From Lentisphaeraceae bacterium (GTDB lineage Bacteria; Verrucomicrobiota; Lentisphaeria; Lentisphaerales; Lentisphaeraceae), in contig JAJPOQ010000147.1 in the NCBI GenBank assembly GCA_021232515.1, positions 1 to 47,765 on the forward strand: 47,765 nucleotides of DNA. The letters are read 5' to 3'. This document shows, one piece after another, positions 15,855-22,767 of this stretch. The stretch's first letter is position 1. The number at the start of each line of letters is the position of its first letter. The notes under the pieces are model-generated. The model ran no database searches. It saw nothing but the letters and a program-made list of their open reading frames with translations, and was not told where the DNA came from. The position numbers and the translations under genes are program-made.

Positions 15855-16970
15855 ATGGGGTATCTCTCCAAATTGACCTTGGAGAATTTTAGAAATTACT
15901 CCAAGGCAGACTTAAGTTTTTCCCCAGGATTGACCATTTTCCACGGTGAGAATGGTCAGGGAAAAACTAGTCTTCTCGAATCCATCTATTTCCTTTCCTT
16001 ACTTCGATCTTTTAGAACTAGAAATGTCCAACACTTAAAAAGTTGGAAGACAGAAGCTTTTGACGTTTCATGTGTTTTAGAGCATGAAGACCTTTTGGCA
16101 GACCATCTCCAAGTGACTTACGGAGATAAACGGAAGCTTCAGGTAAATGGCAATGCCGTTTCGCGCAGCAGTGAGTTCATTCGACAGATAAATGCTATAT
16201 CCTTTACTCCCGAAGATATAGAGCTCATCAAAGGCTCAGCTGGTGGACGCCGCCAGTTTTTTGACATTGTCTTATCACAGCTTTCACCGAACTACCTTAT
16301 AAATCTACAAAACTATAATAAAGCTCTTAAGTCGCGGAACGTGATTTTGAGAAATGATCAGGGCGATAATAGTCAAGAGTCTCTTTTGAAGACTTATGAA
16401 CAACTGTTAATTCAGTATGGCAGCAAGATTTGTTATGAGCGACTCTCCTTATTGAAAAAGCTTGAACCGAAGATCGCTCAGTTTACTAAAGAGATGTTTC
16501 CTGAAAGCAAAAAACTTAAGCTTATCTATCAATCAACTCTTGGTAAAAACCTAGATGATCAGGAAGCTTTAACTGAGCTTTATATCAAAAAATGCCAAGA
16601 TAGCAGAGCGAAGGATTTATCGCGAGGTATGACTCATATAGGTCCACATCGAGATGACATATTTATTCTTCTAAGTGGTAAGAGTTTAGGCGCATTTGGT
16701 TCGGAAGGTCAATGCCGGCTTGCTAGTTTAGTTTTAAAGATGGCAGCAGCAGAGCAGCTCATTGAAGACAGTCAAACTGACAATGTTTTACTGTTGATTG
16801 ACGATGTTCTCGGCGAGCTCGATGCAGATAGAAAAGAAGCTTTTCTAAGAACGATCATGCGCGGTGACCAAGTTTTTATCGCCTGTACAGATATACCAGA
16901 GTATTGTCAGAGTCTTGATTACAACTTATATAATGTTGAGGAAGGAAGCGTTAGTCTTCAAGAAGAGTAA
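15855..16970 (+). CDS. recF: DNA replication and repair protein RecF
   Basis: RecF is an SMC-like ATPase that helps load RecA at gapped DNA during replication-linked repair. The 371-residue protein has Walker A GENGQGKT at 31-38, an ABC signature-like GSEGQCRLASL near 280, and Walker B LLLIDDVLGELD near 310. LENFRNY at 9-15 is the family's N-terminal signature. It follows dnaN by 17 bp. Its last codons (SVSLQEE-stop) lie in a 25-bp sequence that recurs at the 3' end of the convergent RNase gene. The recF tail and the RNase tail may once have overlapped directly. Confidence 0.96.
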   Translation: MGYLSKLTLENFRNYSKADLSFSPGLTIFHGENGQGKTSLLESIYFLSLLRSFRTRNVQHLKSWKTEAFDVSCVLEHEDLLADHLQVTYGDKRKLQVNGNAVSRSSEFIRQINAISFTPEDIELIKGSAGGRRQFFDIVLSQLSPNYLINLQNYNKALKSRNVILRNDQGDNSQESLLKTYEQLLIQYGSKICYERLSLLKKLEPKIAQFTKEMFPESKKLKLIYQSTLGKNLDDQEALTELYIKKCQDSRAKDLSRGMTHIGPHRDDIFILLSGKSLGAFGSEGQCRLASLVLKMAAAEQLIEDSQTDNVLLLIDDVLGELDADRKEAFLRTIMRGDQVFIACTDIPEYCQSLDYNLYNVEEGSVSLQEE

Positions 16971-16971
16971 G
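16947..16971. repeat. 25-bp direct repeat, copy 1 (recF 3' end)
   Basis: This copy is identical to 17374-17398, offset 427 bp. It encodes the last seven codons and the stop of recF on the plus strand. The complement of the second copy encodes the last residues of the minus-strand RNase. Confidence 0.92.
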
Positions 16972-16980
16972 TGTCAGTTA

Positions 16981-17286
16981 TTATTTTTTCAGCATTGGCA
17001 TTAAATATTCTGTTACAGCGATGAAGATGTAAGGCGCAAGATAAGTTAAGATGGTCATGGCTTTTGCCCAAAAGGGGAGTGGATCCTTTGAAAAAGCCCA
17101 CAGTAAGCTAGACGCTATACCGCCTATAAGTGATGCCAAAAACATAAACAAAAGCACTGTTAGGCCTGCTGTTATTCCTTTGCCTGCAGCATCACCACGT
17201 GGTTCAAATATTTTTGAAACAACTATACCTATAGCAGGAGATAGAACCGAGATAGAAAATAAAGCAATGATTATGTTTTTTGTCAT
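16981..17286 (-). CDS. Small three-helix membrane protein, unknown
   Basis: The 101-residue product has three hydrophobic segments (about 4-24, 38-64 and 74-97) with polar turns (FEPRGDAAGKG, FSKDPLPFW). This is a clear integral membrane profile, and that is the main argument that the frame is real. No ribosome-binding site is obvious before the ATG at 17286. I recognise no family. It lies between the two copies of a 25-bp direct repeat and looks like an insertion that separated recF from the RNase gene. Confidence 0.6.
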   Translation of the reverse strand: MTKNIIIALFSISVLSPAIGIVVSKIFEPRGDAAGKGITAGLTVLLFMFLASLIGGIASSLLWAFSKDPLPFWAKAMTILTYLAPYIFIAVTEYLMPMLKK

Positions 17287-17373
17287 GACGTGGCCCAGAT
17301 TATTTTTGTTAATCTAGTTCTTAAACTCATTCTTGATATACTAAGTTTAAGTTATAGCAAAAAACTATAAAGG

Positions 17374-17398
17374 AGCGTTAGTCTTCAAGAAGAGTAAG
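17374..17398. repeat. 25-bp direct repeat, copy 2 (RNase 3' end)
   Basis: This copy is identical to 16947-16971. On the minus strand it contains the stop (17378-17380) and the final KLTLLED-type codons of the RNase. A small inverted repeat (TTATAG at 17352-17357, CTATAA at 17365-17370) lies just before it. Confidence 0.92.
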
Positions 17399-19351
17399 CT
17401 TCATACTACCACGGCGCGGCTTTACATTGCTTATAGTCAGCTTGATTCTATTACCACTTTTCAGTGAGTTTGGCGTCGCGAGCTTTGTTTTTAAAACTAT
17501 CTCATCTATTTCCACCATATAACCACCTGGCGCTTTCGAAATGACTGTCGCATCTAGCTCTTTGTCACAGAGGTTGTTCTTTATATAAAGGTGCAGCCAG
17601 TAGTTCTCAGCTTGTCGTTGGACATCTTTTACTTCGCCATTTACAGCTTCTGCGGCAGCGATAACTTCCATGAGTTTTTCCGCTTCATAAGGTAGTTCTT
17701 TACCAGATAAGAAAGCAGCCAATTGTCTCTGCATAACAAGGTCGGTATAACGACGAATAGGAGAGGTGAGCTGAGTATAGAAGTCAGCACCAAGGCCACC
17801 GTGACTTTGAGGGTGAAGTGAAAGTCTTGAGCGCTTCATGCACTTTATAGCTTGTTCAAATAAGATAGGATCGTAAACGTCAGGATCTATTTCAGGAAGG
17901 TTTTCTGGCTTATCCTGAACACGATAAATAATCGGCACATCGCGGTGTGCACTAAAACGAGCGGCGATAAAGTTGGCTAAGATCATGAATTCACTAACAA
18001 GAAAGCGGCTTGGAGAGTTTCGCTCCATAATTTTGACTTGTGGGTCGCCGTCATTTACAGAGATCTTAAGCTCTGGACGGTTAAAGATAGCAGCGCCTTT
18101 CTCAACTCTTTCTTCTTGAAGTTCTTTGGCAAGATCTAGTAAAAGTTGAAGTTCATCGCTATACTCTTCACCGTTTTCCAAAGACTTATCCGCACCAGAG
18201 TAACTTAGTTTAGCATCGACTACAACTGTCGAGAGGACGACTTTGAAGTCTGTTTGATTACATTCATTATCAAAGTCGACGATGAAGCTCATGGCAGCAC
18301 GCTTTTCACCAGCGACTAAACTACAGACTTGTTCCGAAATAACTTTTGGAAACATATTTACTGTTCGGTCAGGTAAATAAATAGAGGTGACTCGATTAAG
18401 AGCTTCATCATCTAAAGCGTCATGTTGCTTTATCTGAGCACTAACATCAGTTATATGAACATAGATACGAAGGCCGTCATCTAGCCTTTCAACAGACAAA
18501 GCATCGTCAATGTCCATTGTTGATTCATCATCTATACTGAAAGTGAGTAAGTCTGAGAAGTCTTCTCTTCCGGAAAACTCTTCAACGACTTCAAGCTGAT
18601 CGGCTTCGTCCTGAATTCTATTTGAAAATTGTTCACTTATACCGGCAAGAACAAGGTAACGGTCGGCTTCTTCAGAGATAACTCCGCACTTCATGAGAAG
18701 ATCATAAACAGCTTCTTTAAGCGGTGCGTCTCCAAGGACAGAAGCGAAAGTTCGAGAAGCCTCATTATCTTTTCTATTTGAGAGAAAAACTTCTAGCAAG
18801 TTTAAGAATGGTGAGAAACTTTCAGGGATATCATCAATTTTTTCAAGTTTTAAAGAAGCTTCAAGCCATGGAGTGATTCGTTGTTTAAATTCTTCTTTCT
18901 CTTGTTTCCTTTTAAGCATAACAAGCTGTTCATCTACTTGTTCTTGGCTTCTAGGGGCAAACTCTATGCCTTTTCTTTTGAAGTGAACAGTGTCTTTTAA
19001 AACGGCACAAAAGAGTCCGCACATAACAACAGGCTCTGCTTCTCCAAAGTAATTTTCACAAAGTTCTTGAAGAGAGTATTCTTTTATGTCCTCTGCTAAC
19101 ATTTCCCAAAGCAGGTCTGTATCGACTTCAGAAATGTTATTATTTATCGATTCCAAGAGGGAATCATGCTTTGAGGCAAAAGTATCGTAACTCATAGAGT
19201 CGAGAATAAGCGCGACGTTTTTTGGTGGAATCTTGAACTGCTTACCTCGGTCAGTACGAACTGAAAGTTTGTTTTTGATCTCTTGTTCGCAGTGAATGAC
19301 TTTTAATTCTGCGCCGTCAAAAAATGCTATGACCTTATTGGTGAAGTCCAT
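17378..19351 (-). CDS. RNase II/R family 3'-5' exoribonuclease (RNB domain)
   Basis: This is a processive 3'-to-5' RNA exonuclease of the RNB family. The 657-residue protein keeps the catalytic aspartates in FSIDDESTMDIDDAL: D274, D280, D282 and D283, with the same spacing as the D201/D207/D209/D210 set of E. coli RNase II. The downstream RNB motif SPIRRYTDLVMQRQL is present. A C-terminal S1-like strand region covers about 605-655. Its length is closer to the short cyanobacterial/plastid-type RNase II than to full RNase R, and the N-terminal part is not a typical cold-shock domain pair. The 3' end lies in the direct repeat shared with recF. Whether to name it rnb or rnr cannot be decided here. 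Confidence 0.92.
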   Translation of the reverse strand: MDFTNKVIAFFDGAELKVIHCEQEIKNKLSVRTDRGKQFKIPPKNVALILDSMSYDTFASKHDSLLESINNNISEVDTDLLWEMLAEDIKEYSLQELCENYFGEAEPVVMCGLFCAVLKDTVHFKRKGIEFAPRSQEQVDEQLVMLKRKQEKEEFKQRITPWLEASLKLEKIDDIPESFSPFLNLLEVFLSNRKDNEASRTFASVLGDAPLKEAVYDLLMKCGVISEEADRYLVLAGISEQFSNRIQDEADQLEVVEEFSGREDFSDLLTFSIDDESTMDIDDALSVERLDDGLRIYVHITDVSAQIKQHDALDDEALNRVTSIYLPDRTVNMFPKVISEQVCSLVAGEKRAAMSFIVDFDNECNQTDFKVVLSTVVVDAKLSYSGADKSLENGEEYSDELQLLLDLAKELQEERVEKGAAIFNRPELKISVNDGDPQVKIMERNSPSRFLVSEFMILANFIAARFSAHRDVPIIYRVQDKPENLPEIDPDVYDPILFEQAIKCMKRSRLSLHPQSHGGLGADFYTQLTSPIRRYTDLVMQRQLAAFLSGKELPYEAEKLMEVIAAAEAVNGEVKDVQRQAENYWLHLYIKNNLCDKELDATVISKAPGGYMVEIDEIVLKTKLATPNSLKSGNRIKLTISNVKPRRGSMKLTLLED

Positions 19352-19523
19352 GTCTTATCTCGATTCATTTTTAGTTACATGGATAGTGATCGAATTTTTT
19401 AAAAGGTCAAACAGAGCAGCAGATTTTAGCATGATTTAGATCTGTATGAAATATTTTGATAATCTGTAAATATCTATAATTTAATTGTTTATAGTGATAC
19501 TAAATAAAAAATATATAAAAAAC

Positions 19524-19553
19524 TTTACTTCGACTTTATGACGCATCTATATT
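19524..19553 (+). promoter_or_regulatory. Putative promoter of the structured leader RNA
   Basis: TTTACT at 19524-19529 and TATATT at 19548-19553 are 18 bp apart in a very AT-rich stretch. This predicts transcription from about 19560, just before the first base-paired part of the leader. The rest of the gap back to the RNase start (19352-19523) holds nothing I can name. Confidence 0.4.
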
Positions 19554-19559
19554 AGTTAC

Positions 19560-19687
19560 AGAGAGGACAACAAAGAGAAACACTGAATCGGGGAAGTATT
19601 TAGATTTTATGAGAGTTTGACCGTCGTTCCGGAGCCCTTCCCCCTCCTATTGACGCTCCCTCAAGTCCGGGCGACGGTTCTTTTTTT
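19560..19687 (+). ncRNA. Candidate structured leader RNA / small RNA with attenuator
   Basis: This stretch is far more G+C-rich than its surroundings and folds. An outer stem pairs 19621-19627 with 1971-19677-equivalent bases at 19671-19677; after a one-base bulge, 19629-19633 pairs with 19666-19670. GGGGAAG at 19590-19596 is exactly complementary to CTTCCCC at 19637-19643 in the hairpin loop, so a pseudoknot or a competing fold is possible. An alternative inner helix, GGAGC 19631-19635 with GCTCC 19655-19659, competes with the outer stem. A seven-T tract follows, and the ribosome-binding site of a 40-codon gene begins at the next base. This is the layout of a transcription attenuator or riboswitch, or of a free small RNA with read-through. 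I cannot assign it to a known RNA class. Confidence 0.5.
19621..19687 (+). terminator. Terminator hairpin of the leader RNA
   Basis: A stem of about 12 bp (CCGTCG/CGACGG plus five further pairs, one bulge and one G-T pair) has a 32-base loop and is followed by seven T at 19681-19687. The large pyrimidine-rich loop is unusual and contains the CTTCCCC segment complementary to upstream GGGGAAG. Confidence 0.65.
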
Positions 19688-19703
19688 AAAGGATAATAAT
19701 TAC

Positions 19704-19826
19704 ATGAAGCTTAAAGAAATATTAGAATCACTGCAGGCTGCAGTTGAGAGGTTGATGAAACCTCGAGAAAGAGTGATGATTCCTATTAAAGTTAAAGCTA
19801 AAAGAGAAAGTTCTCCTTTTAGATAA
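19704..19826 (+). CDS. 40-residue small basic protein, unknown
   Basis: AAAGGA at 19688-19693 lies 10 bases before the ATG. The product begins with an amphipathic helix (KLKEILESLQAAVERLM), followed by PRERVMIPIKVKAKRESSPFR, for a net positive charge. I do not recognise a family. The call rests on the ribosome-binding site, the regular helix pattern, and the position between an attenuator-like hairpin and a strong terminator. A longer in-frame version from a TTG at 19617 would run through the terminator stem and is rejected. It could be a regulatory peptide or a small binding protein. If the leader RNA is the real product, the frame might be less important. Confidence 0.6.
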   Translation: MKLKEILESLQAAVERLMKPRERVMIPIKVKAKRESSPFR

Positions 19827-19852
19827 AGCTTCATACTAGATATGTGTTGATA

Positions 19853-19888
19853 AAGCTCCTTGGTAAATGCCAAGGAGCTTTTTGTGTT
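19853..19888 (+). terminator. Strong intrinsic terminator
   Basis: An 11-bp perfect stem (19853-19863 with 19870-19880, AAGCTCCTTGG/CCAAGGAGCTT) has a six-base loop and is followed by TTTGTGTTTT. It closes the small-protein transcript and separates it from the prepilin genes. Confidence 0.9.
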
Positions 19889-19964
19889 TTAGGACGGAAA
19901 GTCTCATATACTTTCGGCATAAAAAATGAGTTATTTTCGTAAAAAATATGTCTGGAAGTAACTC

Positions 19965-20810
19965 TTGAATAAAAGTGGTAATAGAAGAAATAAGAAGCTA
20001 ATAGATAGCTTTGTGAGTTTAATTAATCGAAAATTTACGCTCATAGAGCTCCTCATGGTCATTTCCATCATAAGTGTTCTTGCCTCTATTTTACTACCTT
20101 CTTTAGTCCAGGCGCGGGATGCGGCTAAAACTGCTGTTTGCGTTAATAACCAGAAACAAGTTGGTATAGGATTGTCGTTATATCAGACAGATTTTGATGG
20201 CGCATTAGTTCCCGCAGGGAATCAGTTTGTTAACATATTGGGAAAAACAGAATACTTGGACGCCCCCAAAGGAGACGCTTTTAATAATAACACACTCGAT
20301 AAACCAATCTTAACTAAAATGAACTCTTTTTATTGTCCAAATGGTATGAGTGATCGAATTTCAACTCATGCTAAGTCTGGGCAATGGAACTGGATAAACT
20401 TTGAAGAAACTTTAAGGCCTTGGCGCTCGGCGAACGAGAATTACTTAGGAACTAAGGGCGGTTACGATACTTGGTTCACACCAGTGGGAGTTGCTAAAGT
20501 AAGTACAAATCGAGGTTGGCAGTTTAGTAATTGGCAGATTTCAGATGTTGTTAATAATCCATGGCCTTCAATTGATAGAGTTATTAAAACTAGTAGAGCC
20601 GCAGCTTTGCATGATGGAACTCACCATCTTCACTCACACTCTGGTGATGGAAGTCGAATTGTCGGCCGTCATAATAATTACAAAAGAACGAATGTTCTTT
20701 TCTTTGATGGCCATGTACTAACAGCTTCAAGAACGTCAGTTTATGCTGGACGTTTCAAAGATGGGGATAGCGACCACCCGATCATTTTTAAAGGGATAAA
20801 AAACAACTAA
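19965..20810 (+). CDS. Prepilin-like protein, paralogue 1 (N-terminal methylation helix, H-x11-DG box)
   Basis: The 281-residue protein has a type IV pilin-like N-terminus ([26 protein letters not shown]), then a soluble domain of the DUF1559-like kind common in this phylum. The domain ends with [17 protein letters not shown]. The family box is usually H-x9-DG; here eleven residues separate H from DG. A histidine-rich motif, [18 protein letters not shown], precedes it. The TTG at 19965 is taken as start because GGAAG lies 8 bases upstream; a GTG at 20013 is an alternative that would give a shorter leader peptide like those of its paralogues. Its stop overlaps the next start (TAATG). Such proteins are probably exported by the pseudopilin machinery; their function is unknown. 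Confidence 0.85.
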   Translation: MNKSGNRRNKKLIDSFVSLINRKFTLIELLMVISIISVLASILLPSLVQARDAAKTAVCVNNQKQVGIGLSLYQTDFDGALVPAGNQFVNILGKTEYLDAPKGDAFNNNTLDKPILTKMNSFYCPNGMSDRISTHAKSGQWNWINFEETLRPWRSANENYLGTKGGYDTWFTPVGVAKVSTNRGWQFSNWQISDVVNNPWPSIDRVIKTSRAAALHDGTHHLHSHSGDGSRIVGRHNNYKRTNVLFFDGHVLTASRTSVYAGRFKDGDSDHPIIFKGIKNN

Positions 20811-21535
20811 TGTTTAAAAGCTATTTACACTTTTTCACGCTAATTGAACTCTTAGTTGTCGTGGCAATCATAGGCATTCTTTCTTCGATTTTATTACCTT
20901 CTTTACAAAGAGCTAGAGATGCAGCGAAAACTGCGGTTTGCTTAAGTAATCAAAAACAAGTTGGTGTTGCGGTGGCTATGTATGCGACAGACTTTGATGA
21001 AAATATCCCTCCAGCGGGGAATCAATTCGTCAATGCCTTGGGGGCAGAGTCTTATCTTAACGCTCCAAGAAGTTCAGCTTTCAATAATAATCTCGATGTT
21101 GAAATTCAGGTCAAGTTTAACGTTTTTAATTGTCCTTCCGGATTATCAGATAAACTTTCAAAGCACGCTATATCCGGTAACTGGGACTCGATTGATTTTC
21201 CTGAAACCCTCAGACCTTGGAGGTCAGCAAGTAACGGTTTGATGAACCAAGCAGGTGGTCATGATTCATGGTTTAATACAATCGGAGTTGGGACATTTGG
21301 AGATAATACAACAAATGGTTGGACCTATAGTAATTGGCGAATGAACGATACAGCCACAGAGACTTGGCCTTCCTTAGGCTTAATTGTTGAACAAAGCCGT
21401 GCGGCAGTATTGCACGATGGTACTCATCACCTTCATTCGCATAAAGGCGATGGCAGTCGCATCTCAGCTCGCCACAATGGATATAAGAAAACAAATGTAC
21501 TTTTTTATGATGGTCATGTGATAACCGCTTCTTGA
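20810..21535 (+). CDS. Prepilin-like protein, paralogue 2, truncated by a stop codon
   Basis: The 241-residue product resembles its two neighbours over its whole length: [78 protein letters not shown]. It then stops at TGA, at the position where paralogues 1 and 3 have arginine (ASR). The following 24 codons still match the paralogue tails and end in TAA at 21608. A single substitution (AGA or CGA to TGA) explains this. The lost part is a short C-terminal strand region (VF.SR.K...SDS.IVFKA), so the protein may still fold. It begins on the last base of the previous stop codon and is in the same operon. Confidence 0.85.
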   Translation: MFKSYLHFFTLIELLVVVAIIGILSSILLPSLQRARDAAKTAVCLSNQKQVGVAVAMYATDFDENIPPAGNQFVNALGAESYLNAPRSSAFNNNLDVEIQVKFNVFNCPSGLSDKLSKHAISGNWDSIDFPETLRPWRSASNGLMNQAGGHDSWFNTIGVGTFGDNTTNGWTYSNWRMNDTATETWPSLGLIVEQSRAAVLHDGTHHLHSHKGDGSRISARHNGYKKTNVLFYDGHVITAS

Positions 21536-21610
21536 TCAGAAGTCTTTTTAAGCCGGAATAAAGGGCTCGATTCAGATAGTCGAATTGTTTTTAAAGCTGT
21601 CAAAAATTAA
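21536..21610 (+). pseudogene. Detached 3' tail of prepilin paralogue 2
   Basis: In frame after the TGA at 21533-21535, this encodes SEVFLSRNKGLDSDSRIVFK followed by AVKN and TAA. Paralogue 3 has SRVFSSRYKDLTSDSVIVFK at the same place. Conservation of frame and residues indicates a recent nonsense change, or that the stop is sometimes read through. Confidence 0.8.
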
Positions 21611-21755
21611 ATTTTAATTTCAAATATTTTTTGTGTCTAAAAGCTCTCTAAAGTTCTTATGTGCAAATTAAGAATTGCCAAAAGCAATTGATATTTAGTG
21701 ATTTCTCAACTATAAGTTAATTGTGTATCTTGTTAATATTGTGAGGTTTAGGCAA

Positions 21756-22550
21756 ATGGTCAAATTCAAATTTACGCTTATAGAACTCTTAGTTGTAGTG
21801 GCTATAATTGGTATATTAGCTTCGCTACTTATGCCCTCATTACACAAGGCTAGAGATGCAGCGAAAACAGCAGTTTGTGTAAGTAACCAAAAGCAAGTTG
21901 GCATCTCAATTGTTATGTACGCTACGGACTTTGATGGTAAGATTCCTCCTGCAGGAAATCAATTTGTGAATCTTTTAGGTGGCCCAAACTATCTAAATGC
22001 CCCGAGATCTACTCCTTTTAATAATAACTTAGAAGTCGATGTAAAGACTAGTGGAAATATTTTTCATTGTCCTGCTGGTTTAGCTGATAAACTCTCAAAA
22101 CACGCTATATCTGGTAATTGGGATGCGATTGATTTTACTGAAACTTTGAGAGGCTGGCGTTCTGGTTCAACTAGTGCTATAGGCAAAGTTGGCGGTTATG
22201 ATTCTTGGTTTAATACTGTAGGCGTTGCTTCACGAGGAGATAGTAATTCAAATGGTTGGGGCTTCAATAATTGGCGTATAAATGATCCAGCTACTGAAGT
22301 TTGGCCTTCTATAGCCAACATCTCAGATCATGGTCGAGCCGCCGTTTTACATGATGGCACTCATCATCTTCACTCTCATAAAGGCGATGGCAGTCGCATC
22401 TCAGCACGTCACAATGGTTATAAGAAAACGAATGTTTTATTTTACGATGGTCATGTGATCACAGCTTCCAGATCAAGAGTTTTTTCGAGTCGATATAAGG
22501 ATCTAACAAGTGATTCTGTAATTGTTTTTAAGGCCGCAAAGTACCCTTAA
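21756..22550 (+). CDS. Prepilin-like protein, paralogue 3
   Basis: The 264-residue protein is the most complete of the triplet: leader MVKFK, helix [27 protein letters not shown]1559-like soluble domain, [22 protein letters not shown], and an H-x11-DG box ([17 protein letters not shown]). It lacks the glycine that precedes the cleavage site in classic prepilins; lysine is there instead. The ATG at 21756 is chosen because the leader is then short, as in paralogue 2, and AGG-rich sequence lies upstream. A 145-bp AT-rich gap separates it from the tail of paralogue 2, so it may have its own promoter. DNA identity with paralogue 2 is highest over the histidine-rich motif. Confidence 0.88.
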   Translation: MVKFKFTLIELLVVVAIIGILASLLMPSLHKARDAAKTAVCVSNQKQVGISIVMYATDFDGKIPPAGNQFVNLLGGPNYLNAPRSTPFNNNLEVDVKTSGNIFHCPAGLADKLSKHAISGNWDAIDFTETLRGWRSGSTSAIGKVGGYDSWFNTVGVASRGDSNSNGWGFNNWRINDPATEVWPSIANISDHGRAAVLHDGTHHLHSHKGDGSRISARHNGYKKTNVLFYDGHVITASRSRVFSSRYKDLTSDSVIVFKAAKYP

Positions 22551-22552
22551 AT

Positions 22553-22594
22553 CCTTCTCTTTCGTAATTCAGCAAAATGAAAAGAAGGTTTTTT
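22553..22594 (+). terminator. Terminator after the prepilin cluster
   Basis: CCTTCTCTTT at 22553-22562 pairs with the purine-rich arm at 22579-22588 (one mismatch, one G-T pair), and six T follow directly. It ends transcription 3 bp after the paralogue 3 stop. Confidence 0.65.
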
Positions 22595-22620
22595 AGACAG
22601 GATCAACAAGATTTACAGGG
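22594..22620. repeat. Dispersed repeat, inverted copy
   Basis: TAGACAGGATCAACAAGATT followed by TACAGGG is an inverted relative of the element at 22711-22732, and lies within the same 217-bp gap between convergent genes. Together they could form a long imperfect hairpin. Confidence 0.4.
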
Positions 22621-22682
22621 GTTTTTATTTCAGTCGACAATGATTATAAGGCTTTATTGCTAGATTTTAATATAAGAATTAA

Positions 22683-22732
22683 GTCAATCTAGTATTCGTT
22701 TCCTATCTCGTTAATCATGTAAATCCTGTCTA
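22683..22732. repeat. Dispersed repeat, direct copy
   Basis: It contains TGTAAATCCTGTC (22718-22730), identical to 218-230, preceded by GTCAATCTAG (22683-22692), which is also found at 178-187. It lies between the convergent prepilin and AsmA-like genes. Confidence 0.45.
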
Positions 22733-22767
22733 AGAATTACTTTCCGTTGAGGAGTAAGAAGGTTAGC

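Noticed and set aside
16972..17373. Insertion sequence between recF and the RNase gene
   Set aside because: No transposase and no terminal inverted repeats are present, and a 25-bp flanking repeat is longer than usual target duplications.
19617..19703. N-terminal extension of the 40-residue protein from a TTG at 19617
   Set aside because: It would translate through the terminator stem and T-tract, gives a proline-rich non-helical start, and ignores the AAAGGA ribosome-binding site in front of the ATG at 19704.
21533..21535. TGA read as selenocysteine in prepilin paralogue 2
   Set aside because: The paralogues have arginine, not cysteine, at this position, and I see no selenocysteine-insertion hairpin directly downstream.
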